Assembly (NCBI RefSeq): GCF_023243075.1
Contig: NZ_JALKFZ020000187.1
Location: 1 to 64,000, forward strand
Source of the DNA: Frankia sp. AiPa1
GTDB taxonomy: Bacteria; Actinomycetota; Actinomycetes; Frankiales; Frankiaceae
Direction of reading: 5' to 3'
Length of the DNA stretch: 64,000 nt
Shown: positions 43,403 through 53,600 of the stretch, piece after piece
Position numbering within the stretch: position 1 is the first letter of the stretch
Layout: each line of letters starts with the position of its first letter
Made by a program: the position numbers and the translations under genes
The notes under the pieces: generated by a model
What the model was told of the DNA's origin: nothing
What the model saw: the letters and a program-made list of their open reading frames with translations, nothing else
Databases searched by the model: none

Positions 43403-44635
43403 GTGTCCATGCGCGCGCTGACAGCGTTACCAACCGCATTATTAGTTCTGGCCGCCGTGGCGAGCTGCGATACCGCATCGCACCCGTCGGCCGCATCCTG
43501 TAGTACGCCGGGAGTCTCGGCAGACGAGGTCAAGGTCGGTTTCATCTACCCGGACACCGGAAATACCGCTGACGTCTTCAGGCCGGTGCGGGCGGGGCTC
43601 GACGCCAGGTTCGGAGCGATCAACGCGGCCGGCGGGGTGAACGGCCGAAAGCTCGGGTACGACTGGGCCGACGACGGGGGCCAGCCGGACACCAACCAGG
43701 TGGCCAGCCGGGACCTGATCGAGCAGAAGAAGGACTTCGCCATCGTCGAGGCGACGGCGAGCGCGGCCGGCGGAGCTCCTTATCTTGCCGCGAACAACAT
43801 CCCGGTGGCCGGTGTCTCCGGGGAGTCCGTGTGGTCCACCTACCGGAACATGTTCACCTTTGTCAACTATGCGCAGGCAACTTCCAGCGCGACCGACGTG
43901 GTCACCACCTTCGGCCAGTACGCCCTGAGTCAGGGTGGCTCGCGTGCCCTGGTCATCTCCGACGCTGCCCGGACGGGTCAGTTGGACGGCCCCGCCCAGA
44001 AGCTGCGCGACAGCTTCGCGTCGGTCGGCATCCCCGTCTCCTCGGCGACGATGGACACGGCACCGACCCAGGGCCAACTGAACGAGATCATCCAGAAGAT
44101 CAGCGCCGACAAGGTGAACATCCTTGCCAGCGTCGTGACGATCGATGCCCTCGCGCAGCTCCTCGTCCTGGTCCGGCAGAGGAACCTGCCCCTCAAGGTC
44201 ATCCTCGCCGGAAGTCAGCTGCCCGGCGCCGAGCTGCTCGCGCAGTACGGGCCCGCGCTCGCCGGCCTGACCTCCTACATCAGCCCGCCGGTCAACCCCA
44301 CGTCCCCCGGCTACCGCGCCTACAAGGACGCCATGAACCGATACTCTCCGGAACTGTTGGATTCCGGTCAGGCGCTTGCCCAGGTCGGCTACGTTCTCGG
44401 CGACATGGTCGTCCGCGGCCTGCAGGCCGCCGGCCCCTGCCCGACTCGGCAGGGTTTCATCAGCGGTCTGCGCGCCGTGCGGAACTACACCGTTGGCGGC
44501 CTCATCACGACCACTGATTTCGATCGGGATTTCGGCCGAATCCCGGTGTGCTATCCGCTTACGGCCGTGAACGCCGCCGGTAACGGCCTGACGACGATCG
44601 ACCCGGACTTCTGCGGAAAACGCGTCTCGAAATAA
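43403..44635 (+). CDS. Branched-chain amino acid-type ABC substrate-binding lipoprotein (paralogue of 33990-35252)
   Basis: The protein has 410 residues. The signal peptide ends in the lipobox VLAAVASC (Cys22). The mature part begins with STPGVSADEVKVGFIYPDTG, then INAAGGVNGRKLGYDWADDG, and ends near YPLTAVNAAGNG...DPDFCGK. It shares this plan with the minus-strand gene on the other side of the mycofactocin locus. Type-I binding proteins of this group bind amino acids, amides or short-chain acids. There is no transporter partner in the window. GTG 43403 is given; ATG 43409 is equally possible. Confidence 0.87.
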   Translation: MSMRALTALPTALLVLAAVASCDTASHPSAASCSTPGVSADEVKVGFIYPDTGNTADVFRPVRAGLDARFGAINAAGGVNGRKLGYDWADDGGQPDTNQVASRDLIEQKKDFAIVEATASAAGGAPYLAANNIPVAGVSGESVWSTYRNMFTFVNYAQATSSATDVVTTFGQYALSQGGSRALVISDAARTGQLDGPAQKLRDSFASVGIPVSSATMDTAPTQGQLNEIIQKISADKVNILASVVTIDALAQLLVLVRQRNLPLKVILAGSQLPGAELLAQYGPALAGLTSYISPPVNPTSPGYRAYKDAMNRYSPELLDSGQALAQVGYVLGDMVVRGLQAAGPCPTRQGFISGLRAVRNYTVGGLITTTDFDRDFGRIPVCYPLTAVNAAGNGLTTIDPDFCGKRVSK

Positions 44636-44666
44636 TCGGGCGCGGCCGGCCGGCCGGCACCGGCGA

Positions 44667-44681
44667 TCGGTGGGCCACCGA
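44667..44681. terminator. Short hairpin between convergent genes
   Basis: TCGGTG (44667-44672) pairs with CACCGA (44676-44681) across a GGC loop. It lies between the binding-protein stop and the prenyltransferase stop. Confidence 0.35.
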
Positions 44682-44705
44682 CCGGCAACCGGTGACCGGC
44701 ATCCG

Positions 44706-45527
44706 CTAGGAGCCGTGGCGTCGTTCGCGGGCGGCGAAGCTGCGCAGGGCGCGCAGGAAGTCGATCTCGCGGAACGCCGGCCAGTACGCCTCGCAGAAGT
44801 ACAGCTCGGAGTAGGCGCTCTGCCAGAGCAGGAAGTTGGACATCCGCTGCTCACCGGAGGTGCGGATGACGAGATCGGGATCGGGCTGGCCGGCGGTGTA
44901 GAGGTGCCGGGCGATGTCGTCCATCGTCAGCGCCGCGGCGACGTCGGCAAGCGAGTCCCCGGCCTCGGCTCGCTCGTGCAGGTGCTCGCGCAGCGCCACG
45001 ATGACCTCCTGCCGCCCGCCGTAGCCGACGGCGAGGGTGACGTGGAAGCCGGTCGCGCAGGTCCGCGTGGTCTCGACCGCGTCCTTGAGCACCCTCGCGG
45101 TCGAGTCGGGCAGCACGTCGAGCATGCCGGCGAGGTGCACGCGCCACCGGGCGTCCGGGCGGGCGAGGCGGTCGGAGACCACCCGCTCGATCACGCTCAT
45201 CAGGTAGGCGACCTCGGCGTCCCCGCGGTTCTGCAGATTCTCCGTCGAGCACACGAACACCGTCACGTGCCGGATACCGACCGCCTCGCACCAGGACAGC
45301 ACGTCCTCGGCATGCTCGGCGCCGTAGCGATGACCGAGGCTGGGGTTGGCCATCCCCATCTCGCGGGCCCACCGCCGGTTGCCGTCCATGACCAGGCCGA
45401 CATGGGCGGGCAGCGGGCCGGCCATCACCGCCCGGCGCAGCCGCCGGGTGTAGAACGCGTAGAGCGGGCCACCGACGGCCATGCGACCAAGGGCCACGCC
45501 ACCGTGGGACATGCCGTCGAGGGGCAT
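44706..45527 (-). CDS. Cis-prenyltransferase (isoprenyl/undecaprenyl diphosphate synthase family)
   Basis: The 273-residue enzyme has the catalytic MDGNRRWA motif, then ENLQNRGDAEVAYLM, TLAVGYGGRQE and the pyrophosphate-binding RTSGEQRMSNFLLWQSAYSE. It condenses isopentenyl diphosphate onto an allylic starter with Z geometry, making lipid carriers for the wall or shorter Z-prenyl diphosphates. Chain length cannot be read here. ATG 45527 after GGAAGGTG gives the family length. A 230-base gap separates it from the upstream gene. Confidence 0.9.
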   Translation of the reverse strand: MPLDGMSHGGVALGRMAVGGPLYAFYTRRLRRAVMAGPLPAHVGLVMDGNRRWAREMGMANPSLGHRYGAEHAEDVLSWCEAVGIRHVTVFVCSTENLQNRGDAEVAYLMSVIERVVSDRLARPDARWRVHLAGMLDVLPDSTARVLKDAVETTRTCATGFHVTLAVGYGGRQEVIVALREHLHERAEAGDSLADVAAALTMDDIARHLYTAGQPDPDLVIRTSGEQRMSNFLLWQSAYSELYFCEAYWPAFREIDFLRALRSFAARERRHGS

Positions 45528-45759
45528 CGGGACACCTTCCGACGCGGATGCCCGCGGGCAGCCGCGGACATCGTGGGGGTCGTGGGCGGCACCGGCCTCG
45601 CGATCGCCGCCAGACCCCGTCCCAGCGGCGGCGCGGCCCCACGTGACCACGACATGACCCCGGCCAGGACATGACCGGGTTGGCCGACGATACCCCGCAC
45701 CCCGCACCCCGCTCCCCCCAACCGCCCCCACCGCACCGGACCACATCCGTGGCGTGGCG

Positions 45760-47124
45760 TCAGACGGTGGCGGAGTGAGGGGTGGGCTGGGTGGCGACGA
45801 TGGAGCCGCCGGTGGCGATCGCGCGGGCGAGCAGGCCGACGTCGGCCTGGTCGGTGAACAGGCCGTCGATGCCGGCCTTCAGATAGGTGACCTGCTCGTC
45901 GAGGGCCCGGCCGTAGTCGTTCGGCGCACTGCCGCGCTGGTAGTCCTTGGGCAGGAAGCTGTTCTCCGCGCGGAACGTGTACGGGTGCACCAGCAGGCCA
46001 GCGGCGTGCGCGTCGGTGACGAGCGAGGTGGGCTTACCCAGCGCGCCGTCGGAGCCCGTCGGGATGACCTGCAGCTTGTCCGGGCCGATGGCACTGGCGT
46101 AGGCGGCGATGGCGCGCAGACCAGCGGGGGTGACGAGATCGGCGTAGGTACGCTTGTCACCAGCGGTGACCAGGTCGAACGGCGCGCCGGCGGCCGAGAG
46201 CAGCTGCACCGAGCGGGTGCGCAGGCCGAGCGTGCGCAGCTGGGCCAGGTTCGTCGTCTCGAAGGACTGGACGAACACCGGGGCGTCCGCCCGGTTCAGG
46301 CCGTACCGGTTCAGCACGTCCAGCAGGCGCTGTTCGAGCGGCAGGTGGGACTTCTGGAAATAGGTGGGATGCTTGGTCTCCGGGTAGACGCCGATCTCCC
46401 GGCCGAGTTCCCGGGACAGCCGGGCCCGCAGCTCGAGCACCTCGGTGAAGGCGGGGATCTCGAACAGCCCGTCGTAGAGGGTGTTGCGCTGGCGGACGGC
46501 GGCCAGCCGCTCCTTGGCCCGCAGCTTCTTCAGCTCCGCCAGGGTGAAGTCCTCGGTGAACCAGCCGGTGGTCGACACTCCGTCGAGCAGCACCGTCTTC
46601 TTGCGTCCGGCGAACTCGGGGTGATCGGCGACGTTCGTCGTCCCGCCGATCTCCGGCTCGTGCCGGCAGACGAGCACGCCGTCCTTGGTGGGTACGAGGT
46701 CGGGTTCGACGAAGTCCGCGCCGAGGCGCGCCGCGAGCTCGTAGGACGCGAGCGTGTGCTCCGGCCGGTATCCGGAGGCGCCCCGGTGCCCGATCACCAA
46801 CGTCCCCCCGCGGCGCCGCGATCCGCTGGCGCCGGCCGCGGTGGTGGCGGCCTGGGCCGGAGCGGCACCTGCCAGGGCCACCGCCAACGGGGCGGCGACG
46901 AACGGCGTGGCGACCATCCCCGCGAGGACACCACGCCGTCCGACTCCGCGGCGATCCGTGCCTCGCGCGATGACATCCTGCTCGTCGACGCCTCGGCCCT
47001 CGGTGACCTGGCCCTCGGTGACCTGGCCCTCGGTGACCTGGCCCTCGGTTGCCTGGCCGTCGGTTGCCTGGCCGTCCACAGTCCTGCCGGCGGAGCTCAG
47101 ACCAGCCGTGTTGTGGCGATCCAC
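45760..47124 (-). CDS. Tat-exported glycerophosphodiester phosphodiesterase
   Basis: A protein of about 454 residues. The N-terminal tail contains pentapeptide repeats (EGQVT), followed by a twin-arginine signal (VGRRGVLAGMVATPFVAAPL) ending in AQA. The GDPD catalytic part has VIGHRGASGYRPEHTLASY, the EPDLVPTKDGVLVCRHEPE segment with metal ligands, and the C-terminal GIDGLFTDQADVG. It hydrolyses glycerophosphodiesters outside the membrane. GTG 47124 is chosen because GGAGG sits 4 bases before it; TTG 47181 is an alternative. Confidence 0.87.
   Translation of the reverse strand: MDRHNTAGLSSAGRTVDGQATDGQATEGQVTEGQVTEGQVTEGRGVDEQDVIARGTDRRGVGRRGVLAGMVATPFVAAPLAVALAGAAPAQAATTAAGASGSRRRGGTLVIGHRGASGYRPEHTLASYELAARLGADFVEPDLVPTKDGVLVCRHEPEIGGTTNVADHPEFAGRKKTVLLDGVSTTGWFTEDFTLAELKKLRAKERLAAVRQRNTLYDGLFEIPAFTEVLELRARLSRELGREIGVYPETKHPTYFQKSHLPLEQRLLDVLNRYGLNRADAPVFVQSFETTNLAQLRTLGLRTRSVQLLSAAGAPFDLVTAGDKRTYADLVTPAGLRAIAAYASAIGPDKLQVIPTGSDGALGKPTSLVTDAHAAGLLVHPYTFRAENSFLPKDYQRGSAPNDYGRALDEQVTYLKAGIDGLFTDQADVGLLARAIATGGSIVATQPTPHSATV
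47001..47075. repeat. 15-bp tandem repeat, five units, in the GDPD gene
   Basis: Three identical CGGTGACCTGGCCCT units are followed by two identical CGGTTGCCTGGCCGT units. They encode the EGQVT/DGQAT pentapeptides before the Tat signal. Confidence 0.9.
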
Positions 47125-47393
47125 TCGTCCTCCACGCGCGCCGGACGGCGACCGTCGCCGCGGGAGCGTCTGACCAGACAAGCGGGATCAGATGGCGCCA
47201 CAGCGGACCGCGTCTTACCCGTCGGGCACAGACCGCGGACGTCTGGGTGAACAGATCCGCCGCGGTCCGCGCCCTTGAGGTCGCGGTCAGGGACACTGCA
47301 TGCACACCACCTGGTTCGGCGTGGTGCGATCTTCCGTCACACACATCAGACCCGCGGCGTACCGCGTGACCGGTGGTGCACGGTGCCCCCGCC

Positions 47394-47650
47394 GTCACCG
47401 TCAGCCCCCGGTCGTCACGACCAGCGAGCCCTCTCCCACCGCCGCCCCGCCACCGCCCTGCTCTCCGCCGCGCGTGACGACGGACCGGCCCCGGAAAACC
47501 CCCGTGTCGCTTCTACCGGGTTACGAAGGGGCAAACCGGACAGATTACCCGGTAGAAGCGACATCCTGCGCATCAGCGGCGCCACCCATCACGGACAGTG
47601 AGATTCACCAGGTGACCCCGGCCGCAAGCCGGAGATCCACGAGAAGGAAC
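47394..47650 (+). repeat. Long dispersed repeat, copy A (about 260 bp)
   Basis: The segment from GTCACCGTCAGC to GAGAAGGAACC aligns with the reverse complement of 58911-59180, with identity I judge by eye to be around 80 percent. Its centre is a perfect 16-bp inverted repeat, GTCGCTTCTACCGGGT (47506-47521) and ACCCGGTAGAAGCGAC (47547-47562), around CAAACCGGACA. There is no transposase frame. The rest of the 47125-47688 gap is unassigned. Confidence 0.8.
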
Positions 47651-47688
47651 CCAGTCGGCTGCCCACTTTCACCGCGGGACGCTCGCCG

Positions 47689-50600
47689 TCAGCTGGCCTG
47701 CGCGTGCGCGCGGGCCTCGACGCCTTCCAGCCAGCGGTGCAGGTCGAGTGCGGTGGCGGCGGAGTGCTCGTGCATCATCGACTGGTGGTCGCCGGCCACG
47801 TCGAAGCTCTCGTGATCGAGCGTCCACTCGTTCGTCCAGGTCTGGCCGGCGCCGGTCACGTCCTCGGCCACGGCGCGCCGCGGCATCCGTGGCATCCGCG
47901 TCCTCGCCCGCACCAGCATCACCGGCGCGCGGACGTCCCGGGGCCGCCAGTTCTCGAACAGGTCCAGGTAGGCGCCCTGCGCAGTGACCTGGGCCTCGGT
48001 CATCAGCGCGTACGCCTGCTCGTTGACGGCGATGCCGCGCAGCTCCTCCTGGATGTCCTCCTCGGGGATGCGGTCGGCGGGCAGCCAGGTGTCGAGCAGC
48101 ACGACGGCCGCCGGACGCACGCCGCGTTCCTCCAGCACGGAGGCGATCCCGTGGGCGAGCCAGCCGCCGGAGGAGTAGCCGGCGAGCACCACCGGGCAGT
48201 CCGGGAACGCCCGCATGATCGTGTCGGCGTGCCGTTCCATGACGAGCGCGGCGGTGGCGGGCAGCAGTTCGCCGTCCCCGAACCCGGGGTGCGCCAGCGC
48301 GTGGACGTCGCGGCGGCCGTGCAGGTGCAGGGCGATGCGGGCGAAGTTGTGCGGCCCGGACGGCGCCACCATCGACGGCAGACAGATCAGTGGCAGCGGC
48401 GCAGGCCCCGAGGCGAGGCGCACCGGCTGGCCCGGCGGACCCAACTCATCGACGGACTCGCAGACCGGCCGCAGTTTCGCCGCCGCCCGCAGCACCCCGA
48501 CGCCCGCGGCGAACTTGCCGTCAGCGCACGCCTGCCGGTACAGCCCGCGCACCCCGACCGCGTCGCCGCCGGCAACGCCGGCGTTGCCGTGGCCATGGTG
48601 GCCATCTGCCCGGCCGTGGGCGTTGCCGTGAGTGTTGCCGTGCGTGTTGCCGTGGGCGGCGAGACGGGCGGCAAGCTCGGCGAGATGGGCGGCCAGCTCG
48701 GTGACGGTGGGATGTTCGAAGACGGCCTGGGTCGCGAGTGGGATGCCAGCGGCCGCCACCAGCCGGCGGCGCAGCTCCACCGAAGCCAGGGAGTCGAACC
48801 CAAGCTCGAGGAACCGCCGGGACGGGTCGAGCTCCTCGGGCGTGTCATACCCGAGGACATCGGCCGCCTCGGCGCGAACCAACCCGGCCAGCTCTCGGGG
48901 GCTGGTCGGCACCACGGGCGCCCCGGCCGTCGGCTCGTCGTCCGGCCCTGGCGCCCGCCCGGACGCGGACACGCGGTCGAGGTGTTCCGCGCGACGGCCG
49001 GCGACGGGCAACCCGGACCCATCGCCCTGCGGCAGCAGGTCGAAGAACCGGTTCTCCCGCGCCGCGGTGATCGAGGGCACGAACCGCGCCCAGTCGACGT
49101 CGACCACCGTGACGGTCCGCGACCCCGCGCCCGTTTCGGCACCAGCTCCCACCCCGGTGCCCACGCCCACGCCGGTTCCCACGCCGGTTCCCGGTTCGTG
49201 TCCCGTGGCGGGGGGGCGTCTCGCACCGAGCGCGGCGACGAGCGCGGCGGCCGCCGGGGCCGGGGCGAGTGGGCGCAGACCGCGGCGGGTCAGATACGCG
49301 CGCAGTGCCGGTTCGGCGCCGATCCCGCCGCCGTCCCAGGGGCCGTAGGCGACGGAGGTGATCCGGCATCCCCCGTGGCCCGCCTGGCCGGCCGGGTGCG
49401 CCTGGCCGGCCAGGCCGTCCAGGTAGGCGTTCGCGGCGCAGTAGCTGGCCTGGTTGCCGCTGCCCCACACCGCGGCGATCGAGGACACGAGCGCCATGTC
49501 GGTGATGGTGGCGCCCTCGGGCGTGGCGAGCAGCCGCTCGAGGGCAGCGGCGCCCGCGGCCTTGCCCGCGACGACCTCGGCGACCTCGGCGAGGGTGAGC
49601 TCGGTGAGGGGCCGGGTCGGCCCGACGATGCCGGCGGCGTGCACGACCGTGGTCACCGGCTCGTCGTCGCCCGCGTACCGGCGCAGCAGCCCGGCGAGTG
49701 CCCTCTCGTCCGCGGCGTCACAGGCTTCGGCCGTCGCCCGCGCGCCGAGCGCGGTGAGCTCGTCCAGCAGGGCCGCCGCGCCGGGGCTTCGCGGACCGCG
49801 CCGGCTGGTCAGCACCAGCCGTCCAGCGCCGGCACGGGCCAGCGCCCTGGCGACATGCGCGCCGACGGCTCCGGTCCCGCCGGTGATCAGCACGGTGCCG
49901 GTCGGACGCCAGGCGCGCTCGGCCCCCGGTTCGAACGGGGCCAGTTCCGCCGCGGGCACCGGCACGAGCCGTGGGACGCGCAGCCCCTGCGGCCGGGCGG
50001 CGTACTGGTCGTCGCCGGAGTTCGCGGTCAGCGCGAACCCGAGCCAGAGCAACGACTGGTCGTCGACGCCGGGCTCGGCGCGCCCGGCGCCGAGCAGCCC
50101 CGGGACGCGCCAGCCCAGGTCAGGGAGGTCGATCAGGCCGCCCCAGGTACCGGGACGCTCCAGCGCCAGGGTGCGGCCCAGGCCCCAGAGCATCGCCTGC
50201 CCGGGTCGGGTCACCGGGTCGTCGTCGCCCGTGGCCACCGCCCCGGCTGTGATCATCCATTGTGGCGCGTCCAGTGCCGCGTCCGCGAGAGCCTGCGCGC
50301 AGGCGACGGACAGGGTGAACCCGACGGGCAGGCTCGGATGGTCGGGATCGGGAGTGTCATCCAGCGCCAGCAGGGAGACGACCCCGCTGATCGGCCCGCT
50401 GGCGGCGCCGGCGCCGGCGTCGGCGCGGTCGCCGGCCTCGGTACCGGCGCCGGCGCTGGCGGGGCGGCAGGCGGCCAGCCGGGCCGCGATCTCCTGACGG
50501 TCTGCCCGCCCGAGGCGCACCACCTCGCTGCCGCCGAGGCGTTCCAGCACCCAGCCAAGCCGGTCGACGAGGGCCGGATCGGCACCTCGCGGCGGGACGA

Positions 50601-53600
50601 GCACCAGCCAGCGCCCCCCGGGAGTCGCTGGGATGGTGTCGCCGAGCTGACCGATCCCGGCATGCGTGGTGAGCATGGCCGTGACGTCGGCGTCGGGGAG
50701 TTCCTGCCACCGGGTCCGGTAGCGCCACCCTGACGGGTCGCTCGGCGCACCGGCCTGCGCACCACCGGCCTGCGCACCACCGGCCGTTGCGCCGCCGGCT
50801 ACCACGGCGCCGGACGATCCGGCCCTCGGCGTGGGGATGGACAGCGCCGGGACCCCCGAGCCATCCAGCCAGTGGCGGCGGCGCTGGAAGGGGTAGGTGG
50901 GCAGCTCGACCAGCCGGCCAGGGCGGCCCAGCACCGCCCGCCAGTCGACGTCGATGCCGCGGGCGTCCAGGCCGGCGGCGGCGGCGAGCATCGTGTCGAC
51001 CTCGGGCCGCCTCGCCCGCGCCGTCGCGACGACCAGCGGCTCTCGCCGCCCGGCGGCATCCGCCCGCGCGGGAACCGGGACCGCCCCGGCGTCGGCCGAA
51101 GGTGTCGCCGCGGGGTCCGTGGTCGCGGGGTCCGGTCCCGTGGTGACCGGTCCCGCCGCGGCGGCCGTCTCGTCCGCGAGGCAGGCGGGGACCAGTGCGG
51201 TGAGCACCGCGTCGGGGCCCAGCTCCAGGAAGGCTCCGGCGCCGTCGGCGGCCATTCTGCGGGCGGCGCCGGCGAAGTTCACCGCGCCGCGGACCTGCCG
51301 TACCCAGTAGTCGGGATCGAGCAGCTCCGCCGCGGCGGGTTCGCCGGACAGCGTCGAGACGATCGGCAGCGCGGGTGGCTGAAAGCGCACGCCGGCGGCG
51401 ACCCGGCGGAACTGCTCGAGCATGCCGTCCATGTGCGGGGAGTGGAACGCGTGGCTGGTGTTGAGCCGGCGGGTCGCGACGCCCCGGGCCGCCCAGTGCG
51501 CGGCGATCCGCTCGGCGGGCTCGGCGTCCCCGGCGATGACGACCGCGTTCGGCGCGTTGACCGCGGCGAGCGCGACCCGTCCCCCGCACCTGGCCAGCGA
51601 GGCCGCCACCTCGCCCGCCGCCGCGCGGATCGCGATCATCGTCCCGCCCGGCGGGCAGGCCTGCATGAGTCGGCCGCGGGCGGCGACCAGCGTCACCGCG
51701 TCGTCGAGTGACCAGATACCGGCGACGTACGCGGCGACGAGCTCGCCGATGGAATGGCCGGCCAGCGACGCCGGACGCACCCCCCACGAGGTGACCAGCC
51801 GGTACAGCGCGGCCTCGTGGGCGAACAGCGCCGGCTGGGTGTACTCGGTGCGGTGGAGCAGCTCCGCGTCGGGCGAGCCGGCCTCGGCGAACATCACCTC
51901 GAGCAGGGGGCGGGCGAGGTGGACGTCGAAACGAGCGGCGATCTCGTCGAGGGCGGCGGCGAACACCGGGAACGCCCGGTGGAGCTCGCGGCCCATCCCC
52001 GCCCGCTGGCTGCCCTGGCCGGTGAACAGCATCGCCAGGCGCACCTTCGCCCCGGGCACGCAGCTGTCCTGGACGACGCCCGGCGCCACCCGGCCGCCGG
52101 CGAGCCGGTCCAGCGCGGCGAGCAGCCGCTCCCGCGCCGCCGCGGCGCCGGCAGGCCCGTCCCCGACGGCGGTCCCGGCCGCGACGGCGGTGGATGGGTT
52201 CACGACCAGCACGGACCGGTGCTCGAAACGGGTCCGTCCGGCCAAGGTGTGCGCGACATCGACCAGGTCGAGGTCGGGATGCGCCCGTAGGTGGACGGCG
52301 AGCCGCTCGACGGCGGCGCGCAACGCGGCCTCGGTCCGCCCGGAGAGCACCACCGGCACCGGCACGGCGGCTGGGACGACACCCGGCGCGGCGAGGCCGG
52401 GCGGCGCCTCCTCGATGATCATATGGGCGTTGGTGCCGGAGATACCGAACGCGGAGATCCCGGCCCGGCGGGGCTGCCCGGCGCGGCGGGGCCAGGGCCG
52501 TGCCTCGGTGAGCAGCTCCACCGCACCGGCGGACCAGTCGACGTGCGGGGAGGGTTCCCGCACGTGCAGGGTCGCCGGGAGGATCTCGTGCCGCAGCGCC
52601 TGGACGATCTTGATCGTGCCGCAGACCCCGGCGGCGGCCTGGCTGTGGCCGACGTTGGACTTCAGCGAGCCGATCCGCAGCGGCCGGTCCGCCGGGCGGT
52701 CCTGGCCGTAGGTGGCAATCAGCGCGGAGGCCTCGATCGGGTCGCCGAGCGCCGTGCCGGTGCCGTGTGCCTCGACGACGTCGACGTCCGCGGCGCCAAG
52801 CCCCGCGTTCGCCAGCGCCGCGCGGATGAGCCGCTGCTGGGACAGGCCGTTCGGCGCGGTCATGCCGTTGCTGGCACCGTCCTGGTTGACGGCGCTGCCG
52901 CGGATCACGGCGAGCACCCGGTGGCCGGCGCGGCGCGCGGCGCGCAGGCGTTCGAGCAGCAGCACCCCGGCGCCGTCCGCCCAGCCGGTGCCGTCCGCGT
53001 CGGCGGAGAACGCCTTGCAGCGACCGTCCGGCGCGAGCCCGCGCTTGCGGCTGAACTCCACGAGGATGCCCGGGGTCGACATGACGGTGACCCCGCCGGC
53101 CAGGGCCAGCTCGCACTCCCCCGCCCGCAGCGACTGGGCGGCCAGATGCACCGCGACCAGCGAGGCGGAGCACTGGGTGTCGACGGACAGCGCCGGTCCC
53201 TCCACGCCGAGGGTGTAGGCGACACGGCCCGCGATGACGCCCGAGGCGGTGCCGGTGAGCAGCTGGCCCTGCGCCGACGTCGGCGCGAGGTGCCAGGACG
53301 GGCCGTAGTCGGACAGGGACGTCCCGGTGAACACCCCGGTGCGGCTGCCCCGCAGCGACCGCGGGTCGATGCCGGCGTCCTCGAGTGCCTCCCAGGAGAT
53401 CTCGAGCATCAGCCGCTGCTGCGGGTCGAGCGCCGCGGCCTCCCGGGGGCCGATGCCGAAGAAGTTCGCGTCGAACCGGTCGATGCCGGCCAGGAAACCG
53501 CCTCGGCGGGTGTGGACGGTGCCCGGCCGGTCCGGGTCCGGATCGTGGAGGGAGTCGAGGTCCCAGCCGCGGTCGTCCGGCAGGTCGCAGGTGGCCTCGC

